Source: Bacteroides sp.
GTDB taxonomy: Bacteria; Bacteroidota; Bacteroidia; Bacteroidales; Muribaculaceae
Length of the DNA stretch: 32,111 bases
Direction: 5' to 3'
Assembly (NCBI GenBank): GCA_014802015.1
Contig: JAAVDB010000015.1
Span: forward strand, 7,914 to 40,024
The notes below the pieces were generated by a model, which had not been told where the DNA came from, ran no database searches, and saw only the letters and a program-made list of their open reading frames with translations. Below are positions 23,954-31,145 of the stretch, piece by piece. The translations under genes were made by a program, and so were the position numbers. The first letter of the stretch is position 1, and the number at the start of each line of letters is the position of its first letter.

Positions 23954-24826
23954 TCATCTGCTCGTCATCCACACACCGGCGACTGTCATTATGCCTCCGA
24001 TTACAAGCCACAACGTGATCGGCTCGCCGAGTATGAGCATTGATGCAATTACCGTTACCAGAGGATTGAAATATATGTAATTAGCGGCGTGGTCAGGACC
24101 TAACACCTTGACCACGTCGCCCCACATCATATAACAGATGAATGAGGCGACTACGCCTAAGAATAACAGATTGATAATCACCGTGACAATACTGCCGTCA
24201 GCCGGCATACGAGGCATCTCTTCAAAAAGGCTCCACACAAGCCCTGTGGCACAGCCGTAAAAGAATATCTTACGGGTAATAAACAGATTGGAATACCTAC
24301 CGCTCATACGCTTAAGCAGCAGGCAGTATACAGCCCACAGCAGTGCGGCAAATAGCGCGAGAATATCGCCCTTGGGACTGAGGCCGAAACTGAACGTTCC
24401 GTCTGACATAACCATAGCGACTCCTGACAGCGCGAGTGCTGACCCGAGAATGGTCCTGGTACTGATCTTCTGATTGTCAAACACCGCACAAAGCAATATA
24501 GTCATCACCGGTGTGGCACCGCATACGATCATCGAGACATTTGATGCGTATGACCATTGCAGCGCCGTATTCTCAGCTATATAATACAGTGATCCGCCGG
24601 TAAGACCCATTACAGCCATACACAGCTCGTCACGGCGCGAATCCGACCACAGTTTTTTATGGCATATAGCCACCATACACAGATAAGCGATCGCAAACCG
24701 TATTATAAAAATCCATGCCGGAGTAAGCCCGCACAGAATCAGAATCTTGGTCGAGACAAAAGTCAAGCCCCAGAATGTCACCGTAAGCAGAGCTATCAGA
24801 TTGTACAATACATTACGACTCATCAT
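23954..24826 (-). CDS. EamA/DMT-superfamily transporter
   Basis: A 290-aa inner-membrane protein with about 10 hydrophobic segments in two EamA repeats (first LIALLTVTFWGLTFVSTKIL, second ILALFAALLWAVYCLLLKRM), the layout of drug/metabolite exporters. The substrate is unknown. I chose the ATG at 24826 (MMSRNVLYN); the next ATG, 24823, is equally possible. An in-frame TTG at 24862 would give 12 more residues, but that codon overlaps the -7 box TACCTTTG, so it is upstream of transcription start. Converges with GH20 with a 12-bp gap. Confidence 0.9.
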   Translation of the reverse strand: MMSRNVLYNLIALLTVTFWGLTFVSTKILILCGLTPAWIFIIRFAIAYLCMVAICHKKLWSDSRRDELCMAVMGLTGGSLYYIAENTALQWSYASNVSMIVCGATPVMTILLCAVFDNQKISTRTILGSALALSGVAMVMSDGTFSFGLSPKGDILALFAALLWAVYCLLLKRMSGRYSNLFITRKIFFYGCATGLVWSLFEEMPRMPADGSIVTVIINLLFLGVVASFICYMMWGDVVKVLGPDHAANYIYFNPLVTVIASMLILGEPITLWLVIGGIMTVAGVWMTSR

Positions 24827-24851
24827 ATATTGATAGTTCAGAATTATCGGA

Positions 24852-24859
24852 CAAAGGTA
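24852..24859 (-). promoter_or_regulatory. -7 box for the EamA gene
   Basis: Minus-strand TACCTTTG matches TAnnTTTG exactly, 25 bp before the ATG at 24826. It rules out the longer TTG start. A -33 TTG is not visible. Confidence 0.6.
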
Positions 24860-24933
24860 CAACTATAACCGGAAAAACCATTTACATCTAAATAAAGAAT
24901 GCCTATTTTTAAGACCGAGTGAAATAATCTGTG

Positions 24934-24941
24934 TATTTTTG
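24934..24941 (+). promoter_or_regulatory. -7 box for the 283-aa unknown gene
   Basis: TATTTTTG matches TAnnTTTG and ends 21 bp before the ATG. It lies in the divergent spacer shared with EamA. Confidence 0.5.
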
Positions 24942-24962
24942 ACCTGATAAAAATAAGTATTA

Positions 24963-25814
24963 ATGCCGATTGATAAATTTGATACAGATAATTACCGAAA
25001 GGAACAGTATGATCTGTTGGAATATCTGGTCGCTGTCGCTGACCGTGTGGCGCCGGACATTGCGAAAGACACCGAGGGTAATATGTACACAACCGACTCG
25101 CAGGCTCCGCATATCTTCATGCGCAGATACAATAGCAACCGCCTGAATACCAGATTCTCTTATCCCGATTATATCAGCCGCGACAGATTACATAACGAGA
25201 ATATTATCGACATCATCGAAGGACTCGGTATCGATGCCGAAAGGTTTTGGTATCTGATACTATTCATATCCGACTATGTGACAGGAAGCACCACCGATAC
25301 ACTCCGAGTGACAGAAAGCCCGAAAGAGCAGATAGATAAATTTGTCGAATTTGTCGAAAATAATTGCTCGGACTTCAACGCCATCGAAGGATTCATGTCT
25401 GACAAACCGATGACACTGTCGCTGCGCGTCAAGGGACGCCGCTTGGAGATCGATAATCCCAACACAATTGCCATGATAGCGAGTGCGTGTAGAGAGCTGT
25501 TGCCAATGGTTGATCAATCGAGCATACTCAACAATGTCAAACTCGAAATGGGATATAACAAATCTAATTCTGTAAAGATATGGCTGTTCGCCCGGTTGTT
25601 CCGTTACTTTTTCGAACGATATCCACAGTTCGCAGGTAAAAAGCGCGACAGTGACGGCGTGTCGAAAAGCACTCTGCTGTTAATCTCCAAACTCGCATAT
25701 TTCGTAGGATTCACCGATAACGAGGATTACGACGTAAGCGATGAGAACCTCAAGGCGATCCTGAAACAGTATCGTAACCTAAAGTTAGATACAATGAATA
25801 CAATTTACGGGTAA
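24963..25814 (+). CDS. Unrecognised 283-aa soluble protein
   Basis: I do not recognise this protein. It lacks a signal peptide and membrane segments, and appears cytoplasmic and largely helical. The N-terminal third is acidic with many aromatic residues (YRKEQYDLLEYLVAVADRVA); the central part has IEGFMSDKPMTLSLRVKGRR; the C-terminus has a basic stretch KKRDSDGVSKS before a Leu-rich helix (LLLISKLAYFVGFTDNEDYD). No catalytic motif is seen. It has its own -7 box and a strong terminator just after it, so it is probably transcribed alone. It opens the AT-richer accessory stretch. A bacteriophage- or conjugation-linked accessory protein is possible but unsupported. Confidence 0.75.
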   Translation: MPIDKFDTDNYRKEQYDLLEYLVAVADRVAPDIAKDTEGNMYTTDSQAPHIFMRRYNSNRLNTRFSYPDYISRDRLHNENIIDIIEGLGIDAERFWYLILFISDYVTGSTTDTLRVTESPKEQIDKFVEFVENNCSDFNAIEGFMSDKPMTLSLRVKGRRLEIDNPNTIAMIASACRELLPMVDQSSILNNVKLEMGYNKSNSVKIWLFARLFRYFFERYPQFAGKKRDSDGVSKSTLLLISKLAYFVGFTDNEDYDVSDENLKAILKQYRNLKLDTMNTIYG

Positions 25815-25838
25815 ACTTACCTGCCCAACGACATTTCG

Positions 25839-25887
25839 GTGTCACTTATGCAATCCCATAGGGGGAATACATAAGTGACACTTTTTT
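25839..25887 (+). terminator. Strong intrinsic terminator
   Basis: A perfect 12-bp stem (GTGTCACTTATG and its complement) with a 19-base loop that can form an extra CCC/GGG pairing, followed by six Ts. It lies 24 bp after the stop of the 283-aa gene. Confidence 0.88.
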
Positions 25888-25981
25888 ATTCCCTTTATCA
25901 GTCGTACGGATGGATTAACTTTGCATTATGATTAAATTAAAATATAATGTTTCCGACTCACAAAAAACGATAGACAATGGC

Positions 25982-26011
25982 TTGCAGTATCGTATGATTT
26001 TACTAACTTTG
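25982..26011 (+). promoter_or_regulatory. Promoter of a candidate ncRNA (TTG, 19 bp, TAACTTTG)
   Basis: TTG at 25982-25984 and TAACTTTG at 26004-26011 are 19 bp apart, an ideal Bacteroidota promoter. A second TAACTTTG lies at 25916-25923 without a good -33. The gene-free stretch 25888-26417 otherwise holds the candidate RNA and, after 26250, AT-rich sequence in which I see nothing. Confidence 0.7.
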
Positions 26012-26017
26012 TGCAAC

Positions 26018-26248
26018 GTTCAGGAGTGGACGCACATGATTAGAAAGAGCATTTGATAATTATCCCTGTTATGGAATCTGGACAATTTCACAACTGCGTA
26101 AGGATAATGGCAAGTCGCTCATGTTTCTGTATTGTATATACACCAACTATATACATTATCGAAGCATGGGCTATTGTCTGTTACTTACGCAAAGCAGTCC
26201 AGAGCTTCATAACGGTAACAGTCAATAGCTTCATGCTTTTTTCTTTTT
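26018..26248 (+). ncRNA. Candidate structured non-coding RNA, about 230 nt
   Basis: The stretch lies between a well-spaced promoter and a terminator-like hairpin with a T-run, and holds no convincing ORF. Three helices can be drawn: ATTATCC (26059-26065) with GGATAAT (26102-26108), TGTATATA (26133-26140) with TATATACA (26148-26155) around a CACCAAC loop, and the long 3' hairpin. I cannot assign it to 6S, tmRNA, RNase P or a riboswitch class. It ends 170 bp before the next gene, so a leader for that lipoprotein is possible if the terminator is read through. The 5' end is inferred from the promoter. Confidence 0.45.
26164..26248 (+). terminator. Long imperfect hairpin with T-run
   Basis: The arms GCATGGGCTATTGTCTGTTAC (5', from 26164 on) and 26215-26236 pair over about 21 bp with one mismatch and a small bulge, closing a 30-base loop. 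Eleven Ts interrupted by one C follow. A direct repeat AGCTTCAT (26203-26210 and 26227-26234) offers an alternative pairing, so two folds could compete. Confidence 0.65.
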
Positions 26249-26417
26249 ATGCAGAATCGTATTTTTAACCAGCTTTATTGGAGCTATAAAGCATAATGAT
26301 TATTTATATGTAAAACAGTAATTACAATTTTTGTACCCAATCCTACTTCTACAATTTATTAAAGAATTTTTATCAAAAAAAACAATTATTTACCGTTAAA
26401 CCAAAATATTAGTACAT

Positions 26418-27125
26418 ATGAATAAATTTATTAAAATTTTTAGCTCTATCATTTTGACTCTCACACCTATGATTATGCTCTCATCATGCAGTGATGATGA
26501 GGACAATCTTTCATCTACGACTAAAAGAATTAAATCCATCTTGTTGAGTTTTGATGATGGCGAAACAATAAAAAATACTTTTGAATATGATTCTGCAGGT
26601 CGCATAGTCTGTCATTCATGGACATCCTCTGATGGTAGTGATGAAACAGCGACTTATGAATATGGTGATTCTAAAATAATATGTACGATAACAGGTACTT
26701 CCTTTAGCACTATATCTGAAACGTACATTCTTACAAATGGTCTTGTATCAAAGTGTATTCGAAATGAATACGACTCTGCTAAATACTCATACGATAGCAA
26801 TAAAAGATTAACTGGAATAGAGACGAATATCAGTTCATACACTGAATATGATTTTGTAAAATGGGATAATGACAATATCACAAGCTTACAAAACTCAACA
26901 TATACATATTCCGACATTAATGCAATGAATGGGTTTGATGACTACTACAATGATATCGATTGGGTATTATATAATCAAGGTTATTTCGGACAATGCTCCA
27001 AAAATCTATATAAATCAGAAACCAGCTATGGAAAAACTATAAATTACACCCATGAATTGAAAGATGGATATGTTGTTAAGACTACGGGAAGTGACGGAAC
27101 AATCAAGACATATACGTGGGAATAA
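26418..27125 (+). CDS. DUF4595-like lipoprotein
   Basis: A 235-aa exported lipoprotein: signal segment ending LSSC, Cys24, followed by the acidic SDDEDN typical of surface-directed Bacteroidetes lipoproteins. The rest is made of beta-strand repeats with YD motifs (NTFEYDSAGRIVCHSW, KYSYDSNKRLTGIE), as in the DUF4595 family. The function is unknown. Codon use is clearly AT-rich (ATA, AAA, TCT) compared with the housekeeping genes nearby, a sign of acquired DNA. No promoter match was found immediately upstream. A 12-bp inverted repeat follows 33 bp after the stop. Confidence 0.75.
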   Translation: MNKFIKIFSSIILTLTPMIMLSSCSDDEDNLSSTTKRIKSILLSFDDGETIKNTFEYDSAGRIVCHSWTSSDGSDETATYEYGDSKIICTITGTSFSTISETYILTNGLVSKCIRNEYDSAKYSYDSNKRLTGIETNISSYTEYDFVKWDNDNITSLQNSTYTYSDINAMNGFDDYYNDIDWVLYNQGYFGQCSKNLYKSETSYGKTINYTHELKDGYVVKTTGSDGTIKTYTWE

Positions 27126-27158
27126 TCCCCAATATAACACACAATTTTAATTTATTTT

Positions 27159-27214
27159 GTGTCCGGTAAAACTTTTGATACTATTTTTATATCTCAAGTA
27201 TGTTTACCGGACAC
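27159..27214. repeat. Perfect 12-bp inverted repeat with 32-bp spacer
   Basis: GTGTCCGGTAAA at 27159-27170 and TTTACCGGACAC at 27203-27214 are exact complements. The spacer is AT-rich with no T-run after the 3' arm, so a plain intrinsic terminator is not obvious. It lies between the DUF4595-like gene and the 193-aa gene, and might be a terminator, operator, or end pair of a small element. Confidence 0.7.
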
Positions 27215-27243
27215 CATTAATTTTAATTATATAAAAGATTTTT

Positions 27244-27825
27244 ATGGACTTCAAACATACGGTTGCAAATACAATTGCAAACAAGACAGAAAAGCTTGAT
27301 TATCATTTGATATCTCAACATGGCAAACCTGCTGTTAAGACGATCGACGGCACCATGCGGTGGTTGGAAGATGGTCAGACAATTAGCTTTAGTGATCCTA
27401 AATTCTACAGCACAAATGCCGAGTTTCTAATTAACGGTCATAAGTGGCAAAGCATCTGGTTTAGTCAGATTCATTCATATGGCGTGCTTGACGACCTACA
27501 TACACCTTTATTGGACGAAATCGTTTTCAAAGGTCAACCAGTCTGTCTTATACGAAAGAAATATATATCACCCCGTACCTTTTGGGATGATGTAAAAGAT
27601 AAGAAATTTAAGGTAGAAATCATTAACAGCGGATTTTCGCTTAATTTCCACAACGATTTAGTCAATTCACTTATAACTGATGCTATCACAAAAGGGAAAG
27701 CTCAACCCGGGAAAGCAGAACAAATTGTTTTCGATTATATCCGACAAGCCGTAAACAGGGGCAAGGCTGATAGCGTAAAAGGAACACTCAAAATCAAAAA
27801 AACATATCGATTAATTGAAATTTAA
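27244..27825 (+). CDS. Unrecognised 193-aa protein
   Basis: I do not recognise this protein. It has no signal peptide or membrane segment. The N-terminal half looks like a small beta domain (KPAVKTIDGTMRWLEDGQTI, then INGHKWQSIWFSQIHSYGVL), with a cluster of Trp and His. The C-terminal half is helical (LVNSLITDAITKGKAQPGKA) and ends in the basic KGTLKIKKTYRLIEI. No catalytic motif is clear. The composition is AT-rich, like the neighbouring lipoprotein. The ATG follows a TTTTTATGG context with no clear Shine-Dalgarno, normal in Bacteroidota. It may be an accessory protein of a mobile element; this is a guess. Confidence 0.65.
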   Translation: MDFKHTVANTIANKTEKLDYHLISQHGKPAVKTIDGTMRWLEDGQTISFSDPKFYSTNAEFLINGHKWQSIWFSQIHSYGVLDDLHTPLLDEIVFKGQPVCLIRKKYISPRTFWDDVKDKKFKVEIINSGFSLNFHNDLVNSLITDAITKGKAQPGKAEQIVFDYIRQAVNRGKADSVKGTLKIKKTYRLIEI

Positions 27826-27855
27826 TCATCTGAATTAAATAAATAATCATTATAT

Positions 27856-27951
27856 TTACACTTGATCTATCAACCATACGGGAATATCATATCCTTCACA
27901 ATAAGAACCTGATGCTACTTTCAAACATATTATAGACTCATAATTATCAAG
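27856..27951 (-). pseudogene. Possible gene remnant (C-terminal tail without start)
   Basis: In one minus-strand frame the sequence is open for 31 codons from a stop at 27952-27957 region to a TAA at 27856-27858 and reads protein-like, ending GSYCEGYDIPVWLIDQV. There is no start codon. It may be the tail of a degraded gene, or chance. It lies in the 128-bp gap before the HExxH gene. Confidence 0.2.
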
Positions 27952-27953
27952 TC

Positions 27954-28283
27954 ATGATAATCAAAAGCAAACTGATACCGAAAGGAATATGTCTGAACCT
28001 GTTCGGGACGTTCTGGGCGAGGGATCCGAGTTGGATTGATCGTTATGTCATAAACCACGAACGCATTCACACTGCCCAGCAGCGTGAACTGCTGTTTGTG
28101 CCGTTTTATATCCTCTACCTCATCGAATGGACGTTCAGATTCGCCCAATATCGCAACTGGAAACAGGCATACTATAATATCTCGTTCGAGCGCGAGGCAT
28201 ACACCCACGGCAACGATCTTATCTATCTTAAAAACAGAGGCCTTTATTCGTGGATGAGGTTTCTGAAAAATCATACTACTTAA
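27954..28283 (+). CDS. Small HExxH protein, putative membrane-associated zincin
   Basis: A 109-aa protein with NHERIHTAQQREL (34-46): His35, Glu36 and His39 form an HExxH zinc motif. A short hydrophobic segment (VPFYILYLIEWTF, 49-61) follows, then FEREAYTHGND (78-88), where Glu79 or Glu81 could be the third ligand, as in gluzincins. The pattern is known in small Bacteroidetes proteins of unknown function. It would be a minimal metallopeptidase, or a fold that lost activity. It lies 77 bp upstream of the Fic start and may share transcription with it, though Fic has its own putative promoter. Confidence 0.72.
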   Translation: MIIKSKLIPKGICLNLFGTFWARDPSWIDRYVINHERIHTAQQRELLFVPFYILYLIEWTFRFAQYRNWKQAYYNISFEREAYTHGNDLIYLKNRGLYSWMRFLKNHTT

Positions 28284-28312
28284 ATCAGATTAATCTCAAT
28301 ACTGCAAAAAAA

Positions 28313-28368
28313 GTAGTAAGAAAACGCATAAATGTAGTAAGAAAATACTATTTTTGTAGTATGAAAAC
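28313..28368 (+). repeat. Three phased direct repeats at the Fic start (putative operator)
   Basis: GTAGTAAGAAAAC (28313-28325), GTAGTAAGAAAAT (28334-28346) and GTAGTATGAAAAC (28356-28368) start 21 and 22 bp apart, two helical turns. The third copy contains the Fic ATG. An inverted copy, ATACTAC, is at 28273-28279, and ATACTA/TAGTAT forms a dyad around the -7 box. This suits binding of a repressor on one DNA face, possibly the Fic winged helix itself. Confidence 0.7.
28349..28356 (+). promoter_or_regulatory. -7 box overlapping the Fic operator
   Basis: TATTTTTG matches TAnnTTTG but ends only 4 bp before the Fic ATG, so the transcript would start at or near the start codon (leaderless). The AT-rich context makes a chance match possible. 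Confidence 0.4.
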
Positions 28369-29377
28369 CGAGCTTGAGAGATTGATAGACCGATATAATG
28401 AACTTGGCATTAACCGACAGTTGGATTATGACAAGTTCTATCTCTATTCGATCATTACACATTCGACGGCGATCGAGGGATCGACCATTACGGAACTGGA
28501 GAATCTGATTATGTTTGATAACGGAATTGCCCTGAAAGGCAAGAGTATTATCGAACAGAATATGAATCTCGACCTCAAAGCCGCTTACGAGAGAGCGTTG
28601 GAATATGCCCGTAATCATGATGCAGTCACGATAGAGAGACTCAAAACACTTTCGGCTCTGACAATGAAGAATACCGGCACTGAGTATCACACGGCGTTGG
28701 GTGATTTTTCATCGGCAAACGGTGACATACGGTTGGTCAATGTTTCAGCAGGTATAGGCGGAAGGTCCTATATGGCATTCAATAAAGTTCATGCAAAACT
28801 TAAAGAGTTCTGCATCGCTCTTAATGACTCGCGCAGAAATGCCGACAAGATGACCATACAACAATTGTATGAGATGAGTTTTGACGCGCATTATAATCTT
28901 GTCACAATCCATCCGTGGGCTGACGGCAACGGACGTATGGCTCGGTTGCTGATGAACTGGCTGCAATTTGAATACGGACTGATACCCTCACGCATATTCA
29001 GCGATGACAAGGAGGAATATATCAAGGCATTGGTGGCGACACGCGAGGAAGGAGATCTGTCAGTATTCCGCCGTTTCATGACCGAGACTATGATCGCCCA
29101 CCTGCAAAGGGACATCAAGGCATATGAGGAGTTTATGGATATCGACATTGCCCATGAAGAGTCCGGCTCATATGCGACCGGTCAGCGTCCAGGTAAAACG
29201 AGGGATAAAGTGCTGGAGCTGCTGCGACACAATCCCAAACTGACGGCTAACGCTATCGCTGACCGCATCGGAATATCAACCAAGGGTATACAGCGACATC
29301 TCGCTAATCTGAAAGCAGAGGGACTGCTGCTCAGAGTAGGTCCTGACAAGGGAGGCGAATGGAGAATTGTCGAGTAG
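28361..29377 (+). CDS. Fic-domain AMPylation-type protein with self-inhibitory helix and winged helix
   Basis: Fic enzymes transfer AMP or related groups from nucleotides to hydroxyl side chains of target proteins. From the ATG at 28361 the protein has 338 aa. STAIEGS (35-41) matches the inhibitory (S/T)xxxE(G/N) helix, placed N-terminally, so this is a class II Fic with built-in control. The active-site motif HPWADGNGR (184-192) is intact, with His184 catalytic. Residues about 270-338 form a winged helix (LTANAIADRIGISTKGIQRH) typical of DNA-binding Fic proteins. An ATG at 28250 would add 37 residues overlapping the HExxH gene, but the family N-terminus (RYNELGINRQLDYDKFYLYS) supports the later start. 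Confidence 0.93.
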   Translation: MKTELERLIDRYNELGINRQLDYDKFYLYSIITHSTAIEGSTITELENLIMFDNGIALKGKSIIEQNMNLDLKAAYERALEYARNHDAVTIERLKTLSALTMKNTGTEYHTALGDFSSANGDIRLVNVSAGIGGRSYMAFNKVHAKLKEFCIALNDSRRNADKMTIQQLYEMSFDAHYNLVTIHPWADGNGRMARLLMNWLQFEYGLIPSRIFSDDKEEYIKALVATREEGDLSVFRRFMTETMIAHLQRDIKAYEEFMDIDIAHEESGSYATGQRPGKTRDKVLELLRHNPKLTANAIADRIGISTKGIQRHLANLKAEGLLLRVGPDKGGEWRIVE

Positions 29378-29430
29378 CTGCTGTCTGATCCCGTCATTGA
29401 TTCAGAGCCTGTTTAATATCGGGAAATAAT

Positions 29431-29463
29431 TTTTGCGTGTTAGTCGGGGCTTTTGTATCTTTG
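29431..29463 (+). promoter_or_regulatory. Promoter of the sugar cluster (TTTTG, 20 bp, TATCTTTG)
   Basis: TTTTG at 29431-29435 and TATCTTTG at 29456-29463 are 20 bp apart, a near-ideal Bacteroidota promoter. The cytidylyltransferase ATG follows 19 bp later. Confidence 0.78.
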
Positions 29464-29481
29464 CGTGAAATAAGATGAATA

Positions 29482-30192
29482 ATGAATATTCTGATTACAA
29501 TATGCGCACGCGGGGGGTCGAAGGGTATCCCCGGTAAGAATATAAAACTTGTCGGCGACCGTCCGCTGTTGGCTTATACGGCTGATGTCGCCAAGAGGTT
29601 TGCTGACAAACATGACGCCAAGATTATTCTTTCGACCGACTCGGCCGAGATATTGAATGTAGGAAGAGATTGCGGACTCGACTGCGATTATACCCGTCCT
29701 GATTATCTGGCCAACGATACCTGCGGTAAGCCGGATGCCATCAAGGATGCGCTCGTGTGGGCCGAGGGAAAGTATGATACGGTCTTCGATTATATTATCG
29801 ACCTTGATGTGACTTCACCCATCAGGACTCTCGCTGATGTGGAGGGATGCCTCAGCCTACTGAGCGCTGACAAGGAGGCTCTCACCGTATTCTCGGTTAA
29901 TCCCTGTGCGCGCAATCCTTATTTCAATATGGTCGAGGAGGGCCCTGACGGGTATTATAAGGTGGTGCTGGGAGGACGTTACACTACACGCCAGTCTGCA
30001 CCGAAGGTATACGACATGAACGCTTCGATCTACGTGTACCGCCGCGACGCCCTGCTATGTGATGATCCGCGTGCCGTCACACCTAAATCGTTGGTGTATG
30101 TCATGGATCATATCTGCTTTGACCTCGACGAGCCGGCCGACTATGACTATCTGTCATATCTCATCGACACCGGCAGGATTCACATCGGGTAA
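29482..30192 (+). CDS. Acylneuraminate/nonulosonate cytidylyltransferase (NeuA/LegF/PseF-like)
   Basis: Activates a nine-carbon (or related) acid sugar with CTP to its CMP form, the donor for surface glycans, in the cytoplasm. The 236-aa protein has the nucleotide-binding signature ARGGSKGIPGKNI (9-21), LAYTADVA (31-38), STDSAEI (51-57), and the region around LDVTSPIRTLADVEGCL (108-124), where Asp109 is probably metal-binding. Without the synthase and aldolase genes the sugar (sialic, legionaminic or pseudaminic acid) cannot be named; neuA-like is the safest label. It leads a three-gene run that continues past the window. Confidence 0.9.
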   Translation: MNILITICARGGSKGIPGKNIKLVGDRPLLAYTADVAKRFADKHDAKIILSTDSAEILNVGRDCGLDCDYTRPDYLANDTCGKPDAIKDALVWAEGKYDTVFDYIIDLDVTSPIRTLADVEGCLSLLSADKEALTVFSVNPCARNPYFNMVEEGPDGYYKVVLGGRYTTRQSAPKVYDMNASIYVYRRDALLCDDPRAVTPKSLVYVMDHICFDLDEPADYDYLSYLIDTGRIHIG

Positions 30193-30212
30193 TCATACTA
30201 CACATTGAAGAG

Positions 30213-31145
30213 ATGAATATCCTTATCGTCGGATTAGGGTCGATCGCCCGAAAGCATATCGCCGCTATCAGAGCACTCGCACCCGAGGCGCGTATTTACG
30301 GGTTACGGTCGTCAAAGGATGCTCCGCCGGTCGAGGGTGTCACGGACGTCTACGCATTGGATGAGGCTAAGGTCGCATTTGACTTCGCCATCATCTCTAA
30401 CCCCACATCGTGCCATGCCGCTACAATCGAAGCGTTGATGGGACTGCGGATTCCGCTCTTTATCGAGAAACCTGTGTTCGGCGAGCTTGACAATGAGCGG
30501 CTTGTCGAGACGGTTGAGTCAAGCGGTATACTGAACTACGTGGCCTGCAACCTGCGGTTTCTCGACTCGATCCGCTACCTGCATGACTACATAGCCTCGC
30601 ACCCCGACAGACGCGTGAACGAGGTGAACGTCTACTGCGGTTCGCATCTGCCCGACTGGCGCCCGGGCACCGATTACAGGAAATGCTACAGTGCCATCCC
30701 TGAGTTGGGGGGCGGGGTCAACATCGACCTCATCCACGACATTGACTATGTGTACTGGATATTCGGCCGACCCGAGAAGACCGTAAGCGTGTGCCGCAAC
30801 GTGTCATCGCTCGGCATCAGGGCCATAGATTATGCCAACTACACACTGCTCTACCCTAAGTTTACGGCATCAGTGATACTTAATTATTACCGGCGCGATT
30901 ACCGGCGTACTGTCGAAATAGTATTCGATGACGACACGTGGCTGGCCGACCTGAAGGAGAACGTCATCACTGACAGCCGAGGCTCCACGGTATACAAGGG
31001 AAAGAATACCCCTCAGGACACTTACCTCGGACAGATGGAATATTTCCTCAACCTGATAAAAAATGGCGGAATGGCGGAGAACACCGTCACCGAAGCCTAT
31101 AACGTACTGAAAATTTGTCTCGGAAATGAAAGATCTAAAGGATAA
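30213..31145 (+). CDS. Gfo/Idh/MocA-family NAD(P)-dependent oxidoreductase
   Basis: A 310-aa sugar dehydrogenase-type protein. The N-terminal Rossmann fold has VGLGSIARKHI (6-16); the cofactor-proximal FIEKPVFGEL contains the EKP signature at 85-87. The second domain has GGGVNIDLIHDIDYVYWIFG, whose His is the usual catalytic or ligand residue. Its stop lies 20 bp inside the next gene, so translation is coupled. It follows the cytidylyltransferase by 20 bp. It probably adjusts an intermediate of the acid sugar; the substrate is unknown. Confidence 0.9.
   Translation: MNILIVGLGSIARKHIAAIRALAPEARIYGLRSSKDAPPVEGVTDVYALDEAKVAFDFAIISNPTSCHAATIEALMGLRIPLFIEKPVFGELDNERLVETVESSGILNYVACNLRFLDSIRYLHDYIASHPDRRVNEVNVYCGSHLPDWRPGTDYRKCYSAIPELGGGVNIDLIHDIDYVYWIFGRPEKTVSVCRNVSSLGIRAIDYANYTLLYPKFTASVILNYYRRDYRRTVEIVFDDDTWLADLKENVITDSRGSTVYKGKNTPQDTYLGQMEYFLNLIKNGGMAENTVTEAYNVLKICLGNERSKG

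Noticed and set aside
25928..26056. 42-codon plus-strand frame just after a TAACTTTG box
   Set aside because: Its start lies 4 bp after the -7 box, it carries the better-spaced promoter of the candidate ncRNA inside it, and it shows no recognisable motif.
26053..26268. 71-codon plus-strand frame inside the candidate ncRNA
   Set aside because: It runs through the terminator hairpin and its T-run, and its composition is not protein-like.
28250..28360. Upstream ATG extending Fic by 37 residues
   Set aside because: It overlaps the HExxH gene, contains the operator repeats, and the family N-terminus begins at the ATG at 28361.
27954..29377. HExxH protein as a FicA-type antitoxin for Fic
   Set aside because: This Fic carries its own inhibitory STAIEGS helix, so a separate antitoxin with that helix is not needed, and the HExxH protein lacks the motif.
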